Both the position numbers and the translations under genes were made by a program. Shown one piece after another: positions 23,772 through 33,015 of a stretch of 64,000 nt of DNA. The stretch spans positions 31,364 through 95,363 of the forward strand of contig JAEZVF010000091.1 in assembly GCA_023443225.1 (NCBI GenBank), given 5' to 3'. Numbering within the stretch: the stretch's first letter is position 1; each line of letters opens with the position of its first letter. Below the pieces are notes generated by a model. That model saw only the letters and a list, made by a program, of their open reading frames with translations. It was not told the DNA's origin and did not search any database. The stretch comes from Bacillota bacterium (GTDB lineage: Bacteria; Bacillota; Clostridia; Lachnospirales; Lachnospiraceae).

Positions 23772-24652
23772 GACATTTTATCCTCCTTCAGTTTAAACAG
23801 AAAGTTAACCAACAATGTACATAAGAAACATTCCAGCACAATAAATATAGATATTGTGCTACCATATCCATACTGATAATTATGAAAGATTGTCGTATAC
23901 ATATATATACTTGGTACTTCCGTAGAATAAAAAGGACCACCATTTGTTAAAACATAAATCAAATCGAAAACCTTCAATGCACCAATAATTGAAAATGTTA
24001 CACACACTTTCAGAATTGGCGTCAGTAGTGGTATGGTAATCTTTAATGCTATCTGTCTTTTGTTAGCACCATCAATTTTCGCTGATTCCGCAATTTCAGT
24101 AGAGATACCTTTTGCGCCTGCATACATGATGAGCATATGGTATCCAATATATTGCCAGAGAATCGGTATAAAGCAGCAAATCAATGCTGTCTTTTCCTGC
24201 CCCAGCCAATCCTCTGCATACTGAGGTATGCCCATTCTACGGAATAATCCATTTAACAAACCATAATCTGTATTATAAACTTTTAACCACAAATGTCCTA
24301 TTACTACAGTCGAGATGATAACCGGTATGAAGTAAACCGTACGGTAAAACTTTTCTAGCTTGACACCGGACGCCAAAACAAGAGCGATTAATAAAGAAAT
24401 CGGCAACTGTATAAACAAGGAATAGCACACAAATAAAAGCGAGTTTTTAATTGAATTGATAAATCTTGTATCCCCAATCAGTTCCTTATAATTGTCCAGA
24501 CCTATGAACGTTCCTTGTCCAATCCCATCCCAATCCAGCAAACTATAATACCCAGAAATCACCATAGGGAATATAACAATAGATGCCATTACCAATAATG
24601 TTGGAAATGCAAATAGAAAAATTGCCTTTTTATTGGATAATATTTTATTCAT
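23768..24652 (-). CDS. Sugar ABC transporter permease, MalF type
   Basis: A 294-residue membrane protein with six predicted helices and the EAA loop (EIAESAKIDGANKRQIALKITIPLLTPIL). The open frame begins 11 codons earlier, but AAGGAG 5 nt before the ATG at 24652 gives MNKILSNKKA. It pairs with the MalG-type gene downstream to form the membrane channel. It follows the binding-protein gene after a terminator-like hairpin. Confidence 0.92.
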   Translation of the reverse strand: MNKILSNKKAIFLFAFPTLLVMASIVIFPMVISGYYSLLDWDGIGQGTFIGLDNYKELIGDTRFINSIKNSLLFVCYSLFIQLPISLLIALVLASGVKLEKFYRTVYFIPVIISTVVIGHLWLKVYNTDYGLLNGLFRRMGIPQYAEDWLGQEKTALICCFIPILWQYIGYHMLIMYAGAKGISTEIAESAKIDGANKRQIALKITIPLLTPILKVCVTFSIIGALKVFDLIYVLTNGGPFYSTEVPSIYMYTTIFHNYQYGYGSTISIFIVLECFLCTLLVNFLFKLKEDKMS

Positions 24653-24678
24653 CGCTTCTCCTTTTCCTAATTCTCCAT

Positions 24679-24714
24679 AAAACAAGAGACTGTAATTTTC
24701 ATTGCAGCCTCTTG
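24679..24714 (-). terminator. Attenuator-like hairpin after the binding-protein gene (system i)
   Basis: The arms 24683-24692 and 24705-24714 pair over 10 bp (one G-U) with a 12-nt loop; on the minus strand TTTT follows. Placed between the binding protein and the permeases, it should give partial termination. Confidence 0.75.
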
Positions 24715-24740
24715 AAAATTTATGAAATTTTCCCTAGTCC

Positions 24741-26123
24741 TTAATATAGTTCTGAAGGATCTATCTGGGACATCTTCTCACAGAATTCTTGAGGAGTTAT
24801 TTTTAAAGCCAGCAATTCAGCAATTAAATCTTTATGTAACTCTGAGCCCTGTGCAGTTATAATGTTATCCCACCAGGTAATGTAGGAGGTACCTGTTTTC
24901 ATTAGAGCTGCTGAGCCCTGAGTTAATGGCGTTAATGCACTTTCATCTACACCTGTTGTATCCCAACAAGGTAGTCCTGCGCCAGCGGCATAACCCTCTC
25001 TACCAATCTTTTCACTTAAATAGCAAAGGAAATCTGCTGCAACTTCTGGGTACTTTGTTTCTGCATTGATATAATATCCATCGGTACCACCACCATAAAA
25101 CTCTGTTGCGCTACCCGCTCCATCTTCAAAGGCTGGGAATGCTACCACATCTATATTATTATGAGTTGCAGCTGCTTCATCTTCCAAAGCCGGATGAACC
25201 CAGTTCGCCTGAAACATCATTGCTGCTTGTCCTGCCGCAAATCCTGTATACATTTCATCATAACTCATACTTAGCATACTCTCATTAAAGGCTCCCACCT
25301 TCACAAGTTCCTGCATTTTTTCAGCAGCCTTTATAAAAGGTTCTGAATTAAATTCTGCTGGATTCTTAAATGCACTTACAACAGCGGCATTACCTGCCTG
25401 TCTTTGCGCAATAATATCAAACCAATACATACCTGGCCATCTGTCTTTTTCACCAATTGTAATTGGTGTGTATCCAGCCACTTTTAATTTTTCACAAGCG
25501 TCAAGTAGTTCTGTCCATGTGGTAGGGTAAGCAACACCTGCATCATCAAACATTTTCTTGTTACAATAGAGATTTGCAAGAAATGTAATTGTAGGCAGTG
25601 TATAAATCTTGTCTCCATACACACAGTTGTCTAACATACCATCTAATACTTTTGATTTTACTTCATCTGTCAGATACGCATCAATCGGAAGTAAATATCC
25701 ACCGTCGATATACGGTTTTACAAAGCTTCCTCCACCAAACATATAAGCTATATCTGGAGCTTCTCCTGCTGCAAAAGCTGTTTTAATCTTAGTCTTATAC
25801 TGCTCACCGGTAACAGCGTCCTGTTCAATTGTTACATTTGGATGAGCTTGTTGATATTCTTCAATTGCTGCAGTAATAATATGCTTACAAGGATCTGTTT
25901 CTGCAACAGACTGATGCCATATAGATAATGTTATTTCTTCTTCTGATGACGCAACGGTATCATCGGTTTTTACTTCCTCTGTTGTAGCGTTATCAACTTT
26001 TGTTTCTCCTGAAGCACTTACATCTTCGGTTCCAGTTGTTTTTTTACTACCACATGCAACTAACTGCATAACCATAATGCTTACTAAAAGTAGTGTGGTT
26101 ATTTTTTTGAACTTTCTTAGCAT
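24741..26123 (-). CDS. Sugar ABC transporter substrate-binding lipoprotein (system i)
   Basis: A 460-residue extracellular binding protein, SBP family 1 (CUT1). The lipobox is at MQLVACGS (Cys about 24), followed by a Thr/Glu-rich linker, then ITLSIWHQS and further MalE-type segments (WTELLDACEKLKVAGYTPI). Repeated aromatic residues late in the chain (YITWWDN) are typical of oligosaccharide sites. Its gene is first in the transporter operon, directly behind the response-regulator gene. GGGAGG precedes the ATG. Substrate unknown; an acylated plant oligosaccharide is suggested by the esterase gene. Confidence 0.9.
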   Translation of the reverse strand: MLRKFKKITTLLLVSIMVMQLVACGSKKTTGTEDVSASGETKVDNATTEEVKTDDTVASSEEEITLSIWHQSVAETDPCKHIITAAIEEYQQAHPNVTIEQDAVTGEQYKTKIKTAFAAGEAPDIAYMFGGGSFVKPYIDGGYLLPIDAYLTDEVKSKVLDGMLDNCVYGDKIYTLPTITFLANLYCNKKMFDDAGVAYPTTWTELLDACEKLKVAGYTPITIGEKDRWPGMYWFDIIAQRQAGNAAVVSAFKNPAEFNSEPFIKAAEKMQELVKVGAFNESMLSMSYDEMYTGFAAGQAAMMFQANWVHPALEDEAAATHNNIDVVAFPAFEDGAGSATEFYGGGTDGYYINAETKYPEVAADFLCYLSEKIGREGYAAGAGLPCWDTTGVDESALTPLTQGSAALMKTGTSYITWWDNIITAQGSELHKDLIAELLALKITPQEFCEKMSQIDPSELY

Positions 26124-26282
26124 ATTGTTATCCTCCCATACAATATTTGTGTATTTTTGCTAACAATATGATTATATCTCATAATAAGTTTTATAAAATT
26201 CATTGTGATTACATTTTGTTTCACTATTTTGACCTCAGCAATATAAACTAAGCTTTTTAATATAACAACATACTTCTTATCA

Positions 26283-27098
26283 CTATTGCTCATCCGATTC
26301 ACGGTATTTTGATATTGGAACTCCACTTTTTTTCTTAAACCAGATACTTAGATAATGAGCATCCGGGATACCAATCTTATCTCCGATTTCATAGCATTTT
26401 AAATCCGTGTAGCTTAGATAGTCTTTTGCCTTCGTATACCGCAAATCCGACAGATATTCGCCAAATGTCTTCCCCATAATCTTTTTAAACATCCTGCAAA
26501 AATAGCCCGTACTAAAAAAGAATTCCTGTGCTATATTATTTACACTTAAATTCGGATCGGAAATATTATGATCTATGTATAAAATGATATCCTTCATCAA
26601 TTTTTTTCCATCTAGTTCCATGGAATCTTCATTTTGAGTATCTTCCAATGATTCGTTATGAAATACACTTTTAACGTCACTCTCCGAATCATTTCGAGTG
26701 ACTAGCGTTTGTTCTTTTACAATATTTTTCTTTACTTTTTTAAGAGCATCCATCAATACAGTCGAGTTAATCGGTTTTAATATATAATCTGATACTCCAA
26801 TTTTTATACTGTTTAAAGCAAATTCGAATTCATCATATCCAGTTATAATAATAACTTTCACATCAGGTAATTGCTGCTTACACCTCTCAGCAAATTTTAA
26901 TCCATCCATTTTGGGCATACAGATATCTGACAGGATTATATCTGGTTTCATCTCTTCCAACGACCGAAGTGCCTCCAATGAATCAGAATACTCTGCAACA
27001 ACTTCCATCCCCAGGCTTTCCCAATCAGCTTTCAACTTAATTAAGTTCCTAATTAATACTTCATCATCCACTATGATAACTTTTAATAATCTGCTCAT
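26283..27098 (-). CDS. Response regulator, YesN/AraC type (system i)
   Basis: A 271-residue two-domain regulator. The receiver (about 1-120) has VIIVDDE, the phospho-acceptor Asp in DIILSDICMPKMDG and the conserved Lys in YILKPI. The C-terminal AraC-type DNA-binding domain has two helix-turn-helix units (VNNIAQEFFFSTGYFCRMFK and a second one at the end, YEIGDKIGIPDAHYLSIWFK). The start at 27098 overlaps the kinase stop codon, with GGAG upstream. It probably activates the transporter operon that begins 160 bp downstream when the kinase senses sugar (inference by family and position). Confidence 0.92.
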   Translation of the reverse strand: MSRLLKVIIVDDEVLIRNLIKLKADWESLGMEVVAEYSDSLEALRSLEEMKPDIILSDICMPKMDGLKFAERCKQQLPDVKVIIITGYDEFEFALNSIKIGVSDYILKPINSTVLMDALKKVKKNIVKEQTLVTRNDSESDVKSVFHNESLEDTQNEDSMELDGKKLMKDIILYIDHNISDPNLSVNNIAQEFFFSTGYFCRMFKKIMGKTFGEYLSDLRYTKAKDYLSYTDLKCYEIGDKIGIPDAHYLSIWFKKKSGVPISKYRESDEQ

Positions 27099-27099
27099 A

Positions 27100-28887
27100 C
27101 TATTTTTTCTCCAATGCACGAATCAAGATATATATACTAATCTCGGTAAATTCATTTTCTCGGCTCTTAATTTCATATTTTGCATTATCATTATATATTA
27201 GTTTAATTCTATCCAAAGTTCCGCGCAACCCAAAACTCTGTTCTTTATAATTCAAACCTTCTTCTACGATCTCTTCCAATAGTTTTGATTCAATTCCAAC
27301 TCCATTATCATAAACACGAATACATAGATAATCTTCAAAAAACCCAATGTGGATTCTTAACAATCCTTGATGACCCTTTCCACGGAGTCCATGATTTATC
27401 GCATTCTCGACAAGCGGCTGCAATGTCAGTTTGGGTATTCGATAATCTAGGCATTCAGAATCAACTTCAAATTCCTCCTCAAACATATTGGGGAAACGTA
27501 TTTTAAGTATTTTTATATATTCACTGGATACTTCCAGTTCATCCTTAATGCTAAGGATATCACTTCCCTTACTGACACTCTTTCGATAGAATCCTCCTAA
27601 GGCTTCTATTATTTCACATACTTTATCGTTATCTCCCATCATGGCCAACACATTAATCGTATCTAATGTATTATATAGAAAATGAGGTTTGATTTGAGCC
27701 TGAATTTGATTTAGCTCGACTTTTCTAATTAATTTTTGTTCCTCGACAGTCTGTTTCAATAGTTGCTGAATACGAAGTAACATTTTATTATATCCATTAA
27801 ATATCCGTTGAAATTCTCGTATTTTAGCCTTTTGGGTTATTTCAACAAAACTCCCATTATCAATATGCTTCATTCCGATTAATAATTCATTAATCGGTCT
27901 TGTAATAGTTCTGGAAATTGTAAGTGTACTGATATAAAGCATTCCTCCATTAAATAATAAAAAGAAAATACCCAACATATACAGTTCTTTGAAATCTCTG
28001 CTTTTTTCCACCAATACAATACGTAACATCTTCCAACCATTCGTCTTCATAACAATTCCGGATATGAGATAGGCATTGCCATTTATCACACTGGTTTTTT
28101 TGAACTCTTTTCCCTCTTCATTATCAAGTTTTCTTAAATATTCGCTTAATAATTTTTCATCCAGTAATCCCAGCCCATCTTTGCAGATGATGTTATTATA
28201 TTCATCGGTTATAATGACGCTGTCTGTATCTATATCCATGCTCTTTAAATATAATTCCCGAAATGCATTTGAGTTTATGTTAACTGAAATAATGCCTATC
28301 GGTCGAAAATCATCCATAGCATTCACAAGACGTATTAAAGACACATATGGATGCTCGGAACGCTGCATAGAAAGGTTTCCTCCTTGATTGACCAAGGTAT
28401 ACTTTCCCTTTTTTTTATATACTTCTTTATACCAGGATACATCTTCATAAGATTCAATATGTACCGTGTTCAGTTCAACATTTCCTGTTGAAAATACTTG
28501 ATTCGATTTATCAAATAAGTAGACCGAACTGATATCATCATCAAACTGAATGAGATGCATGATATTAATCCCCATCTGCTTTTGTCCACGCAGATTTTCA
28601 TAAATATTCCCACTTTTAAGCTGTGTTTGAATTGTATCCTCATCAATCAGGACTTTAGAATAATTATTTGCTTTATTGATAATAGAATTTACAGCTGCCT
28701 CTGTAGAACGAAGATTTGCAAGACTTTCTTCACCTAATGTTCTCTCTTGTATACTTGTATGAAGAATTCTATAAAACGTCACCGACAAACAGCTGACAAG
28801 TAATATAATAGCCAGATAGATTACTGCTATCTTAACCGTTAAGCTTTGTCCCTCTTTTCGCTCAAAGTATTTTCTGTAAATTCTCAT
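27100..28887 (-). CDS. Sensor histidine kinase, YesM type (system i)
   Basis: A 595-residue membrane kinase. TM1 (about 15-38), a large extracellular sensing region, TM2 (about 285-305) and a HAMP segment precede the His-kinase domain with the phospho-acceptor His in QAQIKPHFLYNTLDTIN. The ATPase domain follows (ENAINHGLRGKG and DNGVGI). The open frame extends 18 codons further, but GGAGG before the ATG at 28887 gives MRIYRKYFERKEG, and I choose that. It is coupled to the response regulator by an overlapping stop and start. The ligand is likely a sugar, possibly presented by the binding protein. Confidence 0.92.
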   Translation of the reverse strand: MRIYRKYFERKEGQSLTVKIAVIYLAIILLVSCLSVTFYRILHTSIQERTLGEESLANLRSTEAAVNSIINKANNYSKVLIDEDTIQTQLKSGNIYENLRGQKQMGINIMHLIQFDDDISSVYLFDKSNQVFSTGNVELNTVHIESYEDVSWYKEVYKKKGKYTLVNQGGNLSMQRSEHPYVSLIRLVNAMDDFRPIGIISVNINSNAFRELYLKSMDIDTDSVIITDEYNNIICKDGLGLLDEKLLSEYLRKLDNEEGKEFKKTSVINGNAYLISGIVMKTNGWKMLRIVLVEKSRDFKELYMLGIFFLLFNGGMLYISTLTISRTITRPINELLIGMKHIDNGSFVEITQKAKIREFQRIFNGYNKMLLRIQQLLKQTVEEQKLIRKVELNQIQAQIKPHFLYNTLDTINVLAMMGDNDKVCEIIEALGGFYRKSVSKGSDILSIKDELEVSSEYIKILKIRFPNMFEEEFEVDSECLDYRIPKLTLQPLVENAINHGLRGKGHQGLLRIHIGFFEDYLCIRVYDNGVGIESKLLEEIVEEGLNYKEQSFGLRGTLDRIKLIYNDNAKYEIKSRENEFTEISIYILIRALEKK

Positions 28888-28931
28888 TATTCTTCCTCCG
28901 TAACGGTTCAATGTTTTGGAAACATGCAAAG

Positions 28932-28961
28932 AAAAGCGCACGGTAACTACTCCGAACGCTT
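28932..28961 (-). terminator. Terminator after araD
   Basis: The arms 28934-28943 and 28952-28961 pair over 10 positions (one wobble, one mismatch); on the minus strand TTTTC follows. It lies 45 bp behind araD and before the kinase gene. Confidence 0.75.
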
Positions 28962-29005
28962 CTCTAATTAGATTTGATTCTGCTTTGCAAGTCCTTAATT
29001 AAAGG

Positions 29006-29701
29006 TTACTCCTGTCCATAATAAGCATTTTCTCCGTGCTTTCTGAAGAAATGCTTTTGTGCAATAACCTGTGGTGCAGGCTTTACATTTTTATTAATGT
29101 GTTCTGTGTAAGCAGCCATCTTAGCCACTTCTTCCAAAACAACTGCGTTATGAACTGCCTCATAAGCATCCTTACCCCAGGAAAAAGGTCCATGATTCGT
29201 ACATAGGATTCCCGGTGTATGCATAGGATTTAAACCGTTTGTTTCAAAGGTCTCAATAATAACCAATCCGGTATTCTTCTCATACTCTCCATTGATTTCT
29301 TCTGCTGTCAGACTTCTGGCACAGGGAATCGTACCATAAAAATAATCTGCGTGAGTAGTGCCATAGAGGGGAATGCCTCTTCCTGCCTGTGCCCAAGAGG
29401 TGGCCCAGGTAGAATGAGTATGTACGATTCCTCTCATTTCTGGATATTTCTTATACAACTCGATATGTGTCTGGGTATCAGAGGATGGTTTGTATTTCCC
29501 TTCTAGCTTATTGCCGTCCAGATCCATAACAACCATATCTTCTACCTTCATGGAATCATACTCTACACCGCTTGGTTTTATTACAAAATATCCACTGTCC
29601 GGATCAAAGCCGCTTACATTGCCCCAGGTATAAGTTATAAGACCTCTCTTAGGAAGCTCCATGTTTGCTTCAAATACCATTTGTTTTAATTTCTCTAACA
29701 A
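29006..29701 (-). CDS. araD: L-ribulose-5-phosphate 4-epimerase
   Basis: A 231-residue class II aldolase-fold enzyme converting L-ribulose-5-phosphate to D-xylulose-5-phosphate. Zinc ligands are visible as the HTH of GIVHTHSTWATSW and a later His; LCTNHGPFSWG is the conserved C-terminal-half motif. The open frame begins six codons earlier at an ATG, but AAAGGTGG followed by 7 nt and TTG fits initiation at 29701, giving exactly the 231 residues of E. coli AraD. It is the last gene of the araM-araA-araB-araD run, 39 bp behind araB. Confidence 0.93.
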   Translation of the reverse strand: MLEKLKQMVFEANMELPKRGLITYTWGNVSGFDPDSGYFVIKPSGVEYDSMKVEDMVVMDLDGNKLEGKYKPSSDTQTHIELYKKYPEMRGIVHTHSTWATSWAQAGRGIPLYGTTHADYFYGTIPCARSLTAEEINGEYEKNTGLVIIETFETNGLNPMHTPGILCTNHGPFSWGKDAYEAVHNAVVLEEVAKMAAYTEHINKNVKPAPQVIAQKHFFRKHGENAYYGQE

Positions 29702-29740
29702 AACTATTCCACCTTTCAAACTGAAAATGAAATAAACTTC

Positions 29741-31411
29741 TTATTTTCTAGCTTCAGCCTTAATTGCTTTTAATCTTTTCATAACATCATTCTCTCCACG
29801 CCCAAAATAGTCATGAAGTAACTTATATTCAGCATAAAGCTTTTTATAAGCTTCAACATTTTCAGGAATTGGCATATAGACTTCATCCTTAACTTTACCC
29901 ATCACTTTGGCAGCATCAAAAATCGAATCATAACCACCATTTTTCTTACCTGCTGCAACTGCACCAAACATAGCTGCACCAAGTGCCGGGGTCTGATCGG
30001 AAGCAGAAATTTTGATTGGTTTATTTGTTACATCAGCATATATCTGCATCATCATTTTGTTTTTCCAGGAGATACCACCACAGGCATACAGTTCATTGAT
30101 TGGTACACCTGCATTTTCAAAGGTTTCAATAATCATGTTTTTCCCGTATGCAGTAGCTTCAATTAATGCACGATACATCTCGTGTGGTTTGGTTGTTAAA
30201 GTCATTCCCATTATCATACCGGTTAGATCAACATCTACTAATACAGAACGGTTACCATTCCACCAATCAAGAGCAAGAAGACCACTTTCGCCTACTTTTA
30301 ATTTGGACGCTTGCTCTGTCAGATACTGATGAATGACCATTCCTGACTTTGCAGCTTCCTCATATACATATTTCGGCATACATTGCTCAACCAGCCATTC
30401 AAAATGATCCCCCACACAGGATTGACCAGCTTCGTATCCAAAAAATCCTGGCATAACACCGTCTTCCACAACACCACACATGCCTGGTACAATCTTTTCT
30501 TCTGTACCAAGCAGGATATCACAGGTAGAAGTACCAATGATCATAAGCATTTTTCCAGCCTCTGTAATTCCCACTGCCGGAACAGCCACATGAGCATCAA
30601 CATTTGCAATACCAACGGCAGTTCCTGGACAAAGCCCAGTGATTTTTGCCATTTCATCTGTTAGTTCTCCAGCCTTTTGTCCTAACGGATAGATTTTTTT
30701 ACTTAATTTATCTTCTACCAGGTTCTCCAGTCTCGGATCCAATGCTTTAAAGAATTCCTTTGATGGATATCCCTTTTTCTTGTGCCAAAGCGCTTTATAA
30801 CCAGCTGTACAGCTATTTCTTTTTTCTTCACCACAAAGCATCATGGTAACCCAGTCCGTAGCTTCCATAAATCGGTCAGTCTGCTCATATATTTCAGGAG
30901 CTTCGTCCAAGATCTGCATAATCTTTGGAATCATCCACTCGGAGGAAATCTTTCCACCATAGCGTGCTAAAAATTCTTCGTTTCTTTCTTCTGCAATTCT
31001 ATTAAGTTTATTAGCTTGTGCCTGAGCAGCATGATGCTTCCATAACTTAAGCCAGGCATGGGGATTACTTTTTAAGTCCTCGCGATAGCAAAGCGGATTT
31101 CCTTCTTTATCAATAGGGAGCATCGTACAGGCTGTAAAATCAATTGCGAGTCCAATGACATCTTCTTTTTGAATACGTGCTGTATTTATAACTGCAGGAA
31201 CGGTTACCTTTAAAACCTCTATATAATCCTTCGGATGTTCCAAAGCCCAATCAGGACCTAGCTTGGTACCATCTGGCAGAAATTCATCCATCACTCCATG
31301 TGTATATTCCTTTACTGCTTGAGCTATGATTTCACCAGTAGTTACATCTACCAGGACTGCTCTTCCAGACTGTGTTCCATAATCAACACCAATCGAATAT
31401 TTTTTTGACAA
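29741..31411 (-). CDS. araB: L-ribulokinase
   Basis: A 556-residue FGGY-family kinase that phosphorylates L-ribulose with ATP. IGVDYGTQSGRAVLVDV at the N-terminus is the phosphate-1 motif; AIDFTACTMLP, MLMIIGTSTCDIL and YACGGISWKNKMMMQIYADV are the expected FGGY blocks. The open frame has an ATG four codons upstream and further ones earlier, but GGAGG lies 5 nt before TTG 31411, giving MSKKYSIGVDYGT as in other Firmicutes; I choose this TTG. The araA stop is 38 bp upstream. Confidence 0.93.
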   Translation of the reverse strand: MSKKYSIGVDYGTQSGRAVLVDVTTGEIIAQAVKEYTHGVMDEFLPDGTKLGPDWALEHPKDYIEVLKVTVPAVINTARIQKEDVIGLAIDFTACTMLPIDKEGNPLCYREDLKSNPHAWLKLWKHHAAQAQANKLNRIAEERNEEFLARYGGKISSEWMIPKIMQILDEAPEIYEQTDRFMEATDWVTMMLCGEEKRNSCTAGYKALWHKKKGYPSKEFFKALDPRLENLVEDKLSKKIYPLGQKAGELTDEMAKITGLCPGTAVGIANVDAHVAVPAVGITEAGKMLMIIGTSTCDILLGTEEKIVPGMCGVVEDGVMPGFFGYEAGQSCVGDHFEWLVEQCMPKYVYEEAAKSGMVIHQYLTEQASKLKVGESGLLALDWWNGNRSVLVDVDLTGMIMGMTLTTKPHEMYRALIEATAYGKNMIIETFENAGVPINELYACGGISWKNKMMMQIYADVTNKPIKISASDQTPALGAAMFGAVAAGKKNGGYDSIFDAAKVMGKVKDEVYMPIPENVEAYKKLYAEYKLLHDYFGRGENDVMKRLKAIKAEARK

Positions 31412-31449
31412 TTTTTCCTCCATTCCACCAAACAAAACGGTATACAAGA

Positions 31450-32943
31450 TTAATAAGCAATTGAATTCCATCTTAATTCATTCTTAATGTTTCTGATTGT
31501 TGTATCCTTATCTATGTAAATAACTTCAATTCCCTTAGCTTCTGCCCAATCTCCTACCTGTTCTGCTGACAAATCATAAGAAAATGCAGTATGATGCGCG
31601 CCACCTGCTAAGATCCAAGCTTCTGCGCCGGTAATAAGATTCGGTTCCGGCCTCCAGAAAGCAGACGCCACCGGTAATTTTGGCATAGCAATATCCTGTG
31701 GAAGACATTCAACCTCATTAATAATCAGTCGGAAACGGTTCCCTAAATCAACTAGGGAGGTTGCCACACCCCTGCCAGTCTTTGAAGTAAATACAAGACG
31801 TGCCGGATCCTCTCGATTACCCATAGAAAGTGGATTTACTTTGATGCTGATTGGGCCATCTGCAATTGTCGGACATACCTCTAACATATGAGCCTGTAAG
31901 ATTCCTTCTTTACCCTTTACAAGGTTATAGGTATAGTCTTCCATAAAGGAGGTACCTTTTGCATCTTTGATGCCTTGCGTCATAATCTTCATTAAACGTA
32001 CCATGGCAGCCGTCTTCCAGTCACCTTCACCACCAAAGCCATATCCCTTTTCCATCAGTCTCTGAATGGCAAGTCCCGGCAGCTGTTGTAAACCAGAAAG
32101 CATTTCAAAATTAGTTACGATTGCATGATAATCCTTTTCTAATAAGAATTTCTCAAAACCAATCTCTATCTTTGCCTGTTCCGCTACATGCTTTTTAAAT
32201 TCATTCGGATCCCTTCCATCTAAAACAATATCATATTTGCTATAATATTCTTCTACAAGGGCATCCACGTCGCCTTTTGAAACCTGAGCAACATACTCTG
32301 CAATATCAGTGATATTATAAGCATCAATTTCCCAACCAAATTTGATATGAGCTTCTACCTTATCACCTTCTGTAACTGCTACGTTTCTCATATTATCGCC
32401 GACACGGAGTACACGGATATGACTGCTTTCCATAATTCCGATGGCAGTTCTCATCCATCCTGCGATTCTAACCTGTACCTCTTTATCATCCCAATATCCT
32501 GCAATTACTTTTCTTGCAATACCCATACGACTAACAATGTGTCCGTATTCTCTATCTCCATGAGCAGATTGATTGGTATTCATAAAGTCCATATCAATCG
32601 TGTCATATGGAATCTCTCTATTAAACTGTGTATGTAAATGTAGTAAAGGCTTTCTGAACTCCTGTAGCCCTAATATCCATGACTTGGCAGGGGAAAAAGT
32701 ATGCATCCAGGTAATAACACCAGCACACTCTTCATCCGCATTTGCATCATTAAAAGTCTGTCGAATTGTTGCATTATCAATTAAAGTTGGTTTCCAAACA
32801 ACTTCGAAAGGTAATAATCCGGACTTATTCAAACCATCCACGATTATTTTTGAATGCGCAGCCACCTCTTTTAAGCATTCGTCACCATATAAATCTTGAG
32901 ACCCCGTGGCAAACCAAAACTTGTACTCTTTACTTTTCAACAT
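31450..32943 (-). CDS. araA: L-arabinose isomerase
   Basis: A 497-residue enzyme (E. coli AraA is 500) converting L-arabinose to L-ribulose with Mn2+. The start FWFATGSQDLYGDE is the family signature; GFGGEGDWKTAAMVRLMK and a later AHHTAFS hold metal-binding Glu and His residues. AAAGGAGG 8 nt before the ATG gives strong initiation. It follows araM by 72 bp and begins the classical arabinose pathway set of the operon. Confidence 0.96.
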   Translation of the reverse strand: MLKSKEYKFWFATGSQDLYGDECLKEVAAHSKIIVDGLNKSGLLPFEVVWKPTLIDNATIRQTFNDANADEECAGVITWMHTFSPAKSWILGLQEFRKPLLHLHTQFNREIPYDTIDMDFMNTNQSAHGDREYGHIVSRMGIARKVIAGYWDDKEVQVRIAGWMRTAIGIMESSHIRVLRVGDNMRNVAVTEGDKVEAHIKFGWEIDAYNITDIAEYVAQVSKGDVDALVEEYYSKYDIVLDGRDPNEFKKHVAEQAKIEIGFEKFLLEKDYHAIVTNFEMLSGLQQLPGLAIQRLMEKGYGFGGEGDWKTAAMVRLMKIMTQGIKDAKGTSFMEDYTYNLVKGKEGILQAHMLEVCPTIADGPISIKVNPLSMGNREDPARLVFTSKTGRGVATSLVDLGNRFRLIINEVECLPQDIAMPKLPVASAFWRPEPNLITGAEAWILAGGAHHTAFSYDLSAEQVGDWAEAKGIEVIYIDKDTTIRNIKNELRWNSIAY

Positions 32944-33015
32944 TACAATTACCTCCTTTTATTGATATTGTAGACCTTAGAATGGGCATTTTCAATTGCG
33001 GTATCCTACCATTTT

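Noticed and set aside
26117..26326. 69-codon minus-strand frame between the response regulator and the binding-protein gene
   Set aside because: It begins inside the regulator gene and spans the likely promoter and ribosome site of the binding-protein gene; no family features.
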